Under the pieces are notes generated by a model. It made no database searches. It saw nothing but the letters and a program-made list of their open reading frames with translations, and was not told the origin of the DNA. A stretch of DNA of 5,819 nt from an uncultured bacterium. GTDB lineage: Bacteria > Verrucomicrobiota > Kiritimatiellia > UBA8416 > CALETX01. The DNA lies in the NCBI GenBank assembly GCA_937920455.1, contig CALETX010000107.1, forward strand, positions 1 through 5,819, given 5' to 3'. Within the stretch, counting starts at the first letter, position 1, and each line of letters opens with the position of its first letter. The position numbers and the translations under genes were made by a program. Shown here piece after piece: positions 1 through 5,819 of the stretch.

Positions 1-903
1 CAGGATGTGAAAATTTTTTCCGACTACCACAAGATGCTCGAAGAAACTGATATTGACGCGGTCAGCATCTGCACGCCCAACTGGCTGCACTATGAGCCGA
101 CACTGGCTGCGCTGGATGCCGGGAAACACGTTATGGTGGAAAAACCGCTTGCGATGAATGTCAAAGAGGGCCGTCGGATGTGTGATGCGGCCAAGAAATC
201 AGGCAAGGTGTTCTCTATCGGCTTTCAGCAGCGTTATCGGGCCGATGTTCAATACGCGCGCAAACTTGCTTTGGAGGGTCGGCTTGGCCGATTTCTCTAC
301 GCCAGAGCGCATGCGCTCCGACGGCGGGGGATACCGTCGTGGGGTGTGTTCGGTCAGAAGAAGCTGCAGGGCGGCGGGCCGATGATTGACATCGGAGTTC
401 ACATTCTTGACATGGCACTGTACATAATGGGCATGCCGAGGCCGGTTGCCGCGTCCGGTTCCTGCTACACATATCTCGGCAACAAGAAGCCTGCAGCCAC
501 CGCGCCGTGGGGCGACTGGGATTACAAGACATATACGGTTGAAGACCTTGCGGCAGGATTCGTGCGATTCAAGGATGGGTCAAGCCTGACCGTTGAGGCG
601 AGTTTTGCCGCACACATAGAAAAGGACGTTTTTGCAGTTACGATCATGGGGACTGAAGGCGGCGTCTACGTGGGGGATGAGGGTCTCAAGTTTTTTACCG
701 ATCTCGATGGCAAGATGGTGAATATGCAGCCGTCTTTTCTGGGCAACGTGGACGCTTTCGGGCGCAAAATGGAGGCATGGATAGAGGCGATCAGAGGTGC
801 TGAAAATCCTTCGCCCGGAGAAGATGGCCTGATCGTACAGAGCATACTTGACGGAATTTACGAGAGTTCCGAGAAGGGCAGAGAAGTTGCGATCAGGATC
901 TAA
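1..903 (+). CDS. Gfo/Idh/MocA-family NAD(P)-dependent oxidoreductase, 5'-truncated by the window edge
   Basis: The family oxidises or reduces sugars, inositols or related polyols with NAD(P) in the cytoplasm. The frame is open from base 1 (Gln-Asp before a GTG at 7), so that GTG is internal and not a start. Roughly 50-60 residues, including the GxGxxG nucleotide-binding loop, should lie upstream. Numbering from the GTG: the end of the Rossmann fold is seen as DIDAVSICTPNWLH (15-28); the conserved EKP motif with its presumed catalytic lysine is at 45-47 (K46); the C-terminal domain has GGGPMIDIGVH (122-132), giving the Asp128/His132 pair typical of active members; a substrate-domain sheet follows (about 175-235). 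The ending EVAIRI is usual for the family. Substrate cannot be told from sequence. It is followed by a 156-base gap, so it need not share an operon with the next genes. Family very sure; specificity unknown. Confidence 0.93.
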   Translation, partial: QDVKIFSDYHKMLEETDIDAVSICTPNWLHYEPTLAALDAGKHVMVEKPLAMNVKEGRRMCDAAKKSGKVFSIGFQQRYRADVQYARKLALEGRLGRFLYARAHALRRRGIPSWGVFGQKKLQGGGPMIDIGVHILDMALYIMGMPRPVAASGSCYTYLGNKKPAATAPWGDWDYKTYTVEDLAAGFVRFKDGSSLTVEASFAAHIEKDVFAVTIMGTEGGVYVGDEGLKFFTDLDGKMVNMQPSFLGNVDAFGRKMEAWIEAIRGAENPSPGEDGLIVQSILDGIYESSEKGREVAIRI

Positions 904-957
904 AGGGGACGTGTTTGGCTTTGAGCTTGGTGTCTGGCAGTGAGAATCATTTTGTGT

Positions 958-986
958 TTGCGGCCCGTGGCGCCACGTCGTATCTT
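958..986 (+). promoter_or_regulatory. possible sigma-70-type promoter with a palindromic operator-like spacer
   Basis: TTGCGG (958-963) and TATCTT (981-986) match the -35 and -10 consensus at 3 and 4 of 6 bases and are separated by an ideal 17 bases. The spacer contains the perfect palindrome CGTGGCGCCACG (966-977), where a dimeric repressor could sit. It would serve the small membrane-protein gene at 1060 and perhaps the genes behind it. The boxes are weak and a 12-bp palindrome is expected about once by chance in a window this size, so this is only a candidate. Confidence 0.22.
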
Positions 987-1014
987 AATGTGACAGAATG
1001 CAATGATGTCTGGT

Positions 1015-1057
1015 AAGAGGGCGGTGGTTGCTGCTCTTTGTCTTCAAGAGAGGTGAG
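1015..1057 (+). promoter_or_regulatory. ribosome binding site of the 1060 gene with competing short stem-loops
   Basis: GAGAGGTGAG (1048-1057) is a good Shine-Dalgarno sequence; its GAGG core is 6 bases from the ATG at 1060 and decides that start. Just upstream, CTCTT (1034-1038) can pair either with AAGAG at 1015-1019, extended by GGC/GCT (1020-1022 with 1030-1032, one bulged G), or with AAGAG at 1046-1050, which runs into the ribosome binding site. The binding site is well supported; a regulatory role for the alternative stems is speculative because each is only about 5-8 pairs. Confidence 0.55.
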
Positions 1058-1059
1058 CC

Positions 1060-1503
1060 ATGTCGAGACGATCAGGCAAGTCGAAAATGCGACCAAGGGC
1101 GGATGCCTTCTCATCAATAGCAATCTGGCAGTTCATGACATTCATTTTGCTCTTGTGCTTTGTGTGGGTGAATGAATTTTTCGACCTAACGGCCAAGGTA
1201 TTCGACACGGAGCCCGAGCCTTTCAGTCCATACCGAGCGTTTCTAATGTCCGCCGCGATCATTACTGCAGGGGTGATAGCCGTCGGTCATACTTATGAGA
1301 AGCAGAGATCGCTTGTCCGCAAGTTGCTAATGACGTGCCTGTATTGTCACAGGGTGAAGACCGATGAGGGAACGTGGATGCATGTCGAGGAATATTTTCT
1401 GACGCATTTCCCTGTTGAGATGGAGCGTGGAGCGTGCTCCGACTGTGAGGCTATGCTCAAGAGCGTGGGAGAAAAGACGGAAAATCTTCTCAACAACGCG
1501 TAA
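1060..1503 (+). CDS. small two-helix membrane protein with C-terminal CxxC...CxxC module, function unknown
   Basis: This is a 147-residue protein. The first 14 residues are rich in Arg and Lys, then come two hydrophobic segments (about 21-40 and 60-77) joined by an acidic linker with DTEPEPF (49-55). The basic N-terminus suggests N-in, so the C-terminal part should face the cytoplasm. That part has C93-x2-C96, a Gly-Trp-aromatic stretch (GTWMHVEEYF, 104-113) and C126-x2-C129. The spacing and context resemble the short tail, commonly of the form CxxCKKIRDDxGxW...GICPxC, at the end of many PAS/GAF sensor kinases and response regulators, where it probably binds a metal or acts as a redox switch. 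Here there is no sensor or receiver domain; the module sits on a membrane anchor alone. The start at 1060 is fixed by a strong ribosome binding site. The gene lies 86 bases before nadA on the same strand. I do not recognise a named family for the whole protein. The frame is real; the function is not known. Confidence 0.8.
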   Translation: MSRRSGKSKMRPRADAFSSIAIWQFMTFILLLCFVWVNEFFDLTAKVFDTEPEPFSPYRAFLMSAAIITAGVIAVGHTYEKQRSLVRKLLMTCLYCHRVKTDEGTWMHVEEYFLTHFPVEMERGACSDCEAMLKSVGEKTENLLNNA

Positions 1504-1589
1504 ATAAGTCTGTGGGCATTTACAAGCGAACCGTCAATCCGCAAGTTGTCTGACGCGAACAGTATTTCTGATTGTGGGGGAGTATTGGC
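1504..1589 (+). promoter_or_regulatory. nadA leader with its ribosome binding site; no terminator seen
   Basis: The 86-base gap between the membrane-protein gene and nadA contains no GC-rich stem followed by T residues, so read-through from the upstream gene is plausible. No well-spaced -35/-10 pair was found. GGGGGAG at 1576-1582 is a purine-rich Shine-Dalgarno-like sequence 7 bases before the ATG at 1590 and favours that start over an in-frame TTG at 1572, which lies ahead of it. No recognisable NAD-responsive operator could be identified by eye. Confidence 0.5.
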
Positions 1590-2624
1590 ATGACTGCAAA
1601 TGAAATTGGCGAACGGATCGAGCTTTTGCGACGCCAATACGGTTCCGATTTGATGATATTAGGGCATTATTACCAGCGTGATTCGGTGCTCAAGCACGTG
1701 GATCGCGTGGGTGATTCGCTGGAGCTGGCAAAGGCGGCTGCGGCGTCGTCTGCGAGGCGGATCGTACTTTGCGGGGTGCGGTTCATGGCTGAGTCCGCAT
1801 GCATTGTGGCTGGGGCGGATCGAAGCGTGTACATGCCAGATGCTGCGGCTGGATGTCCGATGGCAGCGATGGCTGACGCGGATCAGGTGGAGCGGGCGTG
1901 GTTTGATCTCGGGTGCGCCGAGGGGGGCTTTCTGCCTGTTGTTTATGTGAACAGCACCGCGACGGTAAAGGCATTTTGTGGCAGGATGGGAGGCAGCACG
2001 TGCACATCCAGCAATGCCAGGGACGTTTTCAAGTGGGTTTTTGATCAGGGCAGGCGCGTTTTTTTCCTTCCTGATGAGCATCTGGGGATCAATACGTCGC
2101 TTGACATGGGTCTGTCGCTGTCGGATACGGCTGCATACGATCCGAGGTTAGAAGGCGGGGGGCTCACGCGCTCTGCGATAAGGACCGCGAAAGTTATTGT
2201 GTGGAAGGGGTTCTGTGTGGTCCACATGGCATTTACGGCAGATCTTGTCAATGCTGTGCGGCGCGCGTTTCCCGATGCGAAGATCATAGTGCATCCAGAG
2301 ACACCGGCTGAAGTGACGCGACTGTGCGACGCGCACGGCTCAACTTCTCAGATAGTGAAGTATGTGGACGAGGCTCCAGAGGGTGCTTTCATAGTGGTCG
2401 GCACCGAGCAGCATCTTGTTGAGAGGCTTGCCGACAAATGGCGTGGCCGCAAGACAGTCAAGTCATTGGCCGGATCGGTATGCGCTAACATGGCCAAGAC
2501 GACACCTGAGGCTTTGTTGGCTCTTCTCGAGAAATGGCCTGAGTCGTTGAAGGTTACTGTTGAACCGACGGTTGCGTCGGAGGCGCGCCTCGCGTTAGAC
2601 AGAATGCTTGCTCTTGCCAGATGA
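1590..2624 (+). CDS. nadA: quinolinate synthase NadA
   Basis: NadA condenses iminoaspartate (from NadB) with dihydroxyacetone phosphate to quinolinate, the pyridine precursor in de novo NAD synthesis; it is a cytoplasmic, oxygen-sensitive [4Fe-4S] enzyme. With the ATG at 1590 it has 344 residues, close to the E. coli enzyme and longer than the compact form of about 300. Visible family motifs: GHYYQ (25-29), GDSLELAK (41-48), FMAESA (65-70), YVNSTA (119-124), CTSSNA (138-143), PDEHLG (161-166) and HPETP (235-239). The three expected cluster cysteines are present: C89 in GCPMA, C209 in WKGFCVVH and C298 in VCANMAKTTP. All three structural repeats are complete, so it should be active. The start is set by GGGGGAG at 1576-1582. 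The stop overlaps the uvrB start (ATGA), pointing to coupled translation. nadB and nadC are not in the window. Identification is secure. Confidence 0.97.
   Translation: MTANEIGERIELLRRQYGSDLMILGHYYQRDSVLKHVDRVGDSLELAKAAAASSARRIVLCGVRFMAESACIVAGADRSVYMPDAAAGCPMAAMADADQVERAWFDLGCAEGGFLPVVYVNSTATVKAFCGRMGGSTCTSSNARDVFKWVFDQGRRVFFLPDEHLGINTSLDMGLSLSDTAAYDPRLEGGGLTRSAIRTAKVIVWKGFCVVHMAFTADLVNAVRRAFPDAKIIVHPETPAEVTRLCDAHGSTSQIVKYVDEAPEGAFIVVGTEQHLVERLADKWRGRKTVKSLAGSVCANMAKTTPEALLALLEKWPESLKVTVEPTVASEARLALDRMLALAR
2621..2624 (+). promoter_or_regulatory. ATGA stop/start overlap coupling nadA to uvrB
   Basis: The last bases of nadA (TGA, 2622-2624) share an ATGA with the uvrB start codon at 2621. 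The 20 bases before this ATG (ending TTGCTCTTGCCAG) are pyrimidine-rich and lack a Shine-Dalgarno sequence. UvrB synthesis therefore probably depends on ribosomes ending nadA translation and restarting on the spot. Confidence 0.7.
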
Positions 2625-4738
2625 GTGCGCCTTCACCGTTCAGACTTGTCGCTCCGTTCAAGCCCACGGGGGATCAGCCTGAGGCAATTGAGACCCTTGT
2701 CGCCGGGCTTGCGGAAGGACTGCGGTTCCAGACTCTGGAGGGTGTCACGGGATCCGGGAAGACATTCACCCTCGCGAATGTGATTGCGCGTTTCGGTAAG
2801 CCCGCCCTGGTCATTTCCCACAACAAAACCCTGGCTGCCCAGCTGTTCCGTGAACTGAAAGATTTTTTTCCAGAAAATGCCGTTGAGTACTTTGTTAGCT
2901 ATTACGACTACTATCAGCCGGAGGCGTACATCCCTCAGACAGACACGTATATCGAGAAGGATGCCTCGATAAATGAGGAGATCGAGCGGCTGCGCCTGTC
3001 AGCCACAAATTCTCTCCTAAACAGGGATGACGTTGTGATTGTGGCGTCAGTTTCATGCATCTACGGTTTGGGATCGCCGGAAGACTACGGCAGAATGCTT
3101 GTAAAACTTGAACGGGAGCAGACTGCCGATCGGGATTCTGTTCTTAACCAGCTTGTTGCTATCCAGTATTCGAGGAACGACTACGAACCGGCTCCTGGCT
3201 GCTTCAGAGTGCGCGGCGATACGATTGACATTTTCCCATCGTATTCAAGGCGGGGAGTGAGGGTGGTCTTTTTCGGCGACGTTGTTGAGCGTATAATGGA
3301 TTTTGACCCCGTTACGGGGCATGTAGGCGGAGAGATGGAACAGACTGTCATTTCGCCAGCCAAGCATTTTGTCCTGCCCAAGGACTCCATTTCCGCCGCG
3401 ATTGAGCTTATACAAGCCGAATTGGATGAACGGGTGGCGTGGTTTTTGTCCCAGGGCAAGGATCTTGAGGCGCAGCGGCTGAGGCAGAGGACGCTTTATG
3501 ATATCGAGATGCTTCGAGAGGTGGGCTACTGCGCCGGGATAGAGAACTACTCGCGGCATTTGAGCGGAAGGGCGGAGGGCGAGCCTCCCGCCACCTTGTT
3601 AAGCTACTTTCCTGGCGAGTTCCTGACCATAGTGGATGAGTCGCATGCGTCCATTCCGCAGCTCAGGGCAATGTACAATGGCGACCGTTCCCGAAAGCAG
3701 ACGCTGGTTGATCACGGATTTCGCCTGCCGTCGGCGCTCGACAATCGGCCCTTGAAGTTTGAGGAGTTCCTTGAGTCGGTCGGACAGGTGATTTTCGCGT
3801 CAGCCACGCCGGGTCCATTTGAAAAGGAAGTTTCGCAACGGTGGGCAAGGCAGTGGCTCCGGCCCACCGGTCTCCTGGATCCGCCGGTTGAAGTGAGAAC
3901 CACTTCGCATCCGATTGACGATCTTGCGGAAGAGATAAGGGCCAGGGCGGAGCGAGGCGAACGGGTTCTGGTGACCACCCTCACGAAACGATCTTCTGAA
4001 GATCTCTCAGACTATCTGCGTGAAATGGGGCTGAGAGTTGAATATCTGCATTCTGAAATTGAGGCGCTGGAGCGGGTCGAGATTCTGCGGAGGCTCAGGC
4101 TTAGGGACTACGATTGTCTTGTGGGAATCAACCTGTTGCGAGAAGGACTGGATCTTCCGGAGGTCTCGCTGGTGGCAATTCTGGACGCCGACAAAGAGGG
4201 TTTTCTCAGATCGGAGACGTCACTCCTCCAGATTGCCGGCCGGACCGCACGGAATGTCAACGGAAAAGTTATTCTCTACGCGACCGCTGTCACTGAGGCA
4301 ATGCGGCGGATGATTCAGGTCACCGAAGAGCGCAGGAAGCTTCAGGAGTCGTACAACCGCGAGCATGGGATAACTCCCAGGACCATTACAAAAGCCATTC
4401 AGGAGGGACTTGCTCGTCGAGATGAGACGGAGGATTTTGTGAAGCGCATCGTAGTCAAGGAAACGGGAGACGATTTCGACGTTTTCAAGGCGATCGGGGA
4501 GCTTGAGCGCGAGATGATGGAGGCTGCGGACGCCCTGGAGTTCGAGAGAGCAGCCGCATTGAGAGATCAGATCCTGGAGATTAGGAAGAACTTCGGCCTT
4601 GATGCAAAGGAAATTTCGGGGCGACGCATGAGAGAGAGGCAGGGAGAAGAGGCGTCAGGCGGTATCCGCTCTCGACAGAAGCGCGGAACCGTGTCAGACT
4701 ACGAGCAAAAGGGAGGAAAGCGACATGTCCGGCGCTAA
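2621..4738 (+). CDS. uvrB: UvrABC system protein B (excinuclease subunit UvrB)
   Basis: UvrB is the damage-verifying ATPase of nucleotide excision repair. UvrA loads it on damaged DNA and it then recruits UvrC for the dual incision. The protein has 705 residues. Motifs in order: FKPTGDQPEAI (13-23); Walker A GVTGSGKT (41-48); the tyrosine-rich beta-hairpin that inserts between the strands, from SYYDYYQPEAY (93-103) to about 117; the UvrA-interacting domain around 150-250; DESH (339-342, Walker B); FASATPG (392-398, motif III); VGINLLREGLDLPE (501-514, motif V); QIAGRTARN (537-545, motif VI). A UVR motif for UvrC contact spans about 622-657. No key residue appears lost. Residues 658-705 form a charged tail rich in Arg, Lys and Glu, longer than the few residues after the UVR motif in E. 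coli UvrB (673 residues in all). The start overlaps nadA by 4 bases and the 3' end overlaps the glycogen synthase gene by 14. Identification is secure. Confidence 0.98.
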   Translation: MSAPSPFRLVAPFKPTGDQPEAIETLVAGLAEGLRFQTLEGVTGSGKTFTLANVIARFGKPALVISHNKTLAAQLFRELKDFFPENAVEYFVSYYDYYQPEAYIPQTDTYIEKDASINEEIERLRLSATNSLLNRDDVVIVASVSCIYGLGSPEDYGRMLVKLEREQTADRDSVLNQLVAIQYSRNDYEPAPGCFRVRGDTIDIFPSYSRRGVRVVFFGDVVERIMDFDPVTGHVGGEMEQTVISPAKHFVLPKDSISAAIELIQAELDERVAWFLSQGKDLEAQRLRQRTLYDIEMLREVGYCAGIENYSRHLSGRAEGEPPATLLSYFPGEFLTIVDESHASIPQLRAMYNGDRSRKQTLVDHGFRLPSALDNRPLKFEEFLESVGQVIFASATPGPFEKEVSQRWARQWLRPTGLLDPPVEVRTTSHPIDDLAEEIRARAERGERVLVTTLTKRSSEDLSDYLREMGLRVEYLHSEIEALERVEILRRLRLRDYDCLVGINLLREGLDLPEVSLVAILDADKEGFLRSETSLLQIAGRTARNVNGKVILYATAVTEAMRRMIQVTEERRKLQESYNREHGITPRTITKAIQEGLARRDETEDFVKRIVVKETGDDFDVFKAIGELEREMMEAADALEFERAAALRDQILEIRKNFGLDAKEISGRRMRERQGEEASGGIRSRQKRGTVSDYEQKGGKRHVRR
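4711..4738 (+). promoter_or_regulatory. ribosome binding site and 14-base overlap joining uvrB to the glycogen synthase gene
   Basis: GGGAGGA (4711-4717) lies inside the last codons of uvrB with its GGAGG core 8 bases from the ATG at 4725. It is the strongest Shine-Dalgarno sequence in the window and selects this start over the in-frame ATG at 4770. The new frame runs 14 bases inside uvrB before the TAA at 4736-4738. No terminator separates the two genes, so they should share a transcript, while the strong site gives the downstream gene its own initiation. Confidence 0.75.
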
Positions 4739-5819
4739 GGCTGGCGGAGAGGCCGAGGCGATCATCAAGATGAAGCCAGGCGGCGAGCCGTTGTTATGCG
4801 AAGTTTCGTGGGAGGTCTGCAGGCAGGTAGGCGGCATTTACACGGTGATAAGGTCCAAGGCGCCGTGGATGACGAAGAATTGGGGAAGGCGCTATTGTCT
4901 GGTGGGTCCATACGACGCGAGCGTTTCGCCGGCCGAGTTTGAAGAGCAGCCGCTGACAGGCCCCTTTGGGCAGGCCGTGCGGGAGATGCAAGGTTTCGGT
5001 CTTGACGCTCGGTACGGCACCTGGCTCGTGACCGGAAGACCGAGGGTGGTGCTGCTGAGCCCGCACAGCGTTTTGAATAGGCTCGGCGAGATAAAGTATC
5101 TCAATTGGGAGCACCATCACATAGGTTTCGAGAATGCCGATGATCTCCTGAACCATGTCCTCGCGTTCGGATGGCTGGTTGAACAATTTTTCAGGTCTCT
5201 GCTCAAAGTGACGGGTGGTGAGCGTCCTGTCATAGGACATTTTCATGAATGGATGGGCGGCACGGCAATACCGGAAATTCGCCGGGCCGGTCTGGCTGTG
5301 TCCACCGTGTTCACAACGCACGCCACACTGCTTGGGCGCTACATCTCCATGGATGATCCTTGGCTTTACGATCACCTGCCGTTTGTCAAATGGGAGGAAG
5401 ACGCGAAGCGCTTCAATATCGAGGCGCAAGTCAAGCTGGAGCGCGCTGCGGCTCACGGCGCGCACGTGTTCACCACGGTCAGTGATGTGACCGCACTTGA
5501 GTGCGAGCATTTGTTGGGGCGGCGCCCCGATATCATTCTGCCCAACGGTTTGAACATTGAGCGGTTTGTGGCGCTTCACGAGTTTCAGAACCTGCACCGA
5601 ATATGCAAGGCAAAGATAATGGAGTTCGTGATGGGGCATTTCTTTCCAAGCTACACATTCGACCTGGATCAGACCCTTATTTTCTTCTCGTCCGGGAGGT
5701 ACGAATATCGGAACAAGGGATTCGACCTGACGATTGAGGCTCTGGCGAGGCTGAACACGATGATGAAGGAGTCGCCGACTGGTCAGACGGTGGTCTTTTT
5801 TTTGATCAGCCGCCAGCCT
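4725..5819 (+). CDS. GT3-family (eukaryote-type) glycogen synthase, 3'-truncated by the window edge
   Basis: The frame is open from the ATG at 4725 to the last base: 365 residues of a protein probably 550-700 long. It resembles yeast and animal glycogen synthase (GYS/Gsy, family GT3), which transfers glucose from UDP-glucose to the growing alpha-1,4-glucan, and not bacterial ADP-glucose-dependent GlgA (GT5). Motifs: EVSWEVCRQVGGIYTVI (26-42, nucleotide-sugar loop), YCLVGPYD (57-64), GHFHEW (171-176), FTTHATLLGRY (196-206), ERAAAH (239-244) with VFTTVS (248-253), LPNGLN (272-277), HEFQNLH (285-291) and GRYEYRNKGFDL (324-335). This covers the N-terminal Rossmann domain and the start of the C-terminal one. 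The catalytic acidic residue and the arginine cluster that binds glucose-6-phosphate in eukaryotes would lie beyond the window. The 22 residues before the fold lack the serine phosphorylation sites of animal enzymes. Family is sure; the physiological sugar donor in this bacterium is inferred. A long frame on the opposite strand here (4794-5639) is a shadow. Confidence 0.93.
   Translation, partial: MSGAKAGGEAEAIIKMKPGGEPLLCEVSWEVCRQVGGIYTVIRSKAPWMTKNWGRRYCLVGPYDASVSPAEFEEQPLTGPFGQAVREMQGFGLDARYGTWLVTGRPRVVLLSPHSVLNRLGEIKYLNWEHHHIGFENADDLLNHVLAFGWLVEQFFRSLLKVTGGERPVIGHFHEWMGGTAIPEIRRAGLAVSTVFTTHATLLGRYISMDDPWLYDHLPFVKWEEDAKRFNIEAQVKLERAAAHGAHVFTTVSDVTALECEHLLGRRPDIILPNGLNIERFVALHEFQNLHRICKAKIMEFVMGHFFPSYTFDLDQTLIFFSSGRYEYRNKGFDLTIEALARLNTMMKESPTGQTVVFFLISRQP

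Noticed and set aside
7..9. GTG at base 7 as the true start of the oxidoreductase
   Set aside because: The frame is open to base 1 and the family needs a Rossmann beta-alpha-beta N-terminus that would be missing if translation began here.
904..957. Rho-independent terminator after the oxidoreductase gene
   Set aside because: No GC-rich stem followed by a T run could be found; the possible pairings are only about 3 base pairs.
1526..1562. GCGAAC repeated at 1526 and 1555 in the nadA leader
   Set aside because: A six-base direct repeat without symmetry or further copies is expected by chance and does not make an operator claim.
1572..1589. Alternative TTG start for nadA adding six residues
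   Set aside because: The TTG lies ahead of the GGGGGAG ribosome binding site, while the ATG at 1590 is 7 bases after it and begins where family members usually begin.
1659..2081. Minus-strand open frame of 140 codons opposite nadA
   Set aside because: The + strand here encodes conserved NadA motifs. The antisense product is a low-complexity His/Arg/Pro-rich sequence typical of a shadow frame.
3245..3559. Minus-strand frames of about 90-105 codons opposite uvrB
   Set aside because: They are fully inside a confidently identified uvrB and have no ribosome binding site context or protein features of their own.
4794..5639. Long minus-strand open frame of 281 codons
   Set aside because: It lies wholly opposite the GT3 glycogen synthase frame, whose translation matches a known family over its full length. 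The antisense translation shows no recognisable motif.

Overview
The window carries five genes, all on the + strand. Base composition is moderate to fairly high in G+C, judged by eye. No rRNA, tRNA, CRISPR array, insertion sequence or phage gene is visible. The content suggests a chromosomal stretch of a free-living bacterium. An oxygen-sensitive-type quinolinate synthase, a GT3 (eukaryote-like) glycogen synthase, a Gfo/Idh/MocA sugar oxidoreductase and a signalling-type CxxC motif together would fit a lineage such as Planctomycetes/PVC, Hydrogenedentes, Sumerlaeota or a relative. That placement is inference and weak.

Layout: (1) bases 1-903 hold the 3' part of a Gfo/Idh/MocA-family NAD(P)-dependent oxidoreductase; its Rossmann N-terminus lies upstream of the window. 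(2) Bases 904-1059 are a gap without a recognisable terminator. It holds a possible promoter with a perfect 12-bp palindrome between its -35 and -10 boxes, and a small set of mutually exclusive short hairpins next to the following ribosome binding site. (3) Bases 1060-1503 encode a 147-residue protein with two membrane helices and a C-terminal CxxC...CxxC module of a kind normally found at the end of sensor and response-regulator proteins. (4) After an 86-base gap, nadA (1590-2624), uvrB (2621-4738) and a GT3 glycogen synthase (4725 to beyond the window end) follow with overlapping ends of 4 and 14 bases. This is a tight, probably translationally coupled operon.

The three coupled genes have unrelated textbook roles: the first committed steps of de novo NAD synthesis, nucleotide excision repair, and glycogen-type polymer synthesis. 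No single pathway explains them. The likeliest reading is a housekeeping operon assembled by proximity. No clearly new defence or mobile system is visible. The most unusual items are the bacterial GT3 synthase, the membrane-anchored CxxC protein, and the long charged UvrB tail that contains the next gene's ribosome binding site.
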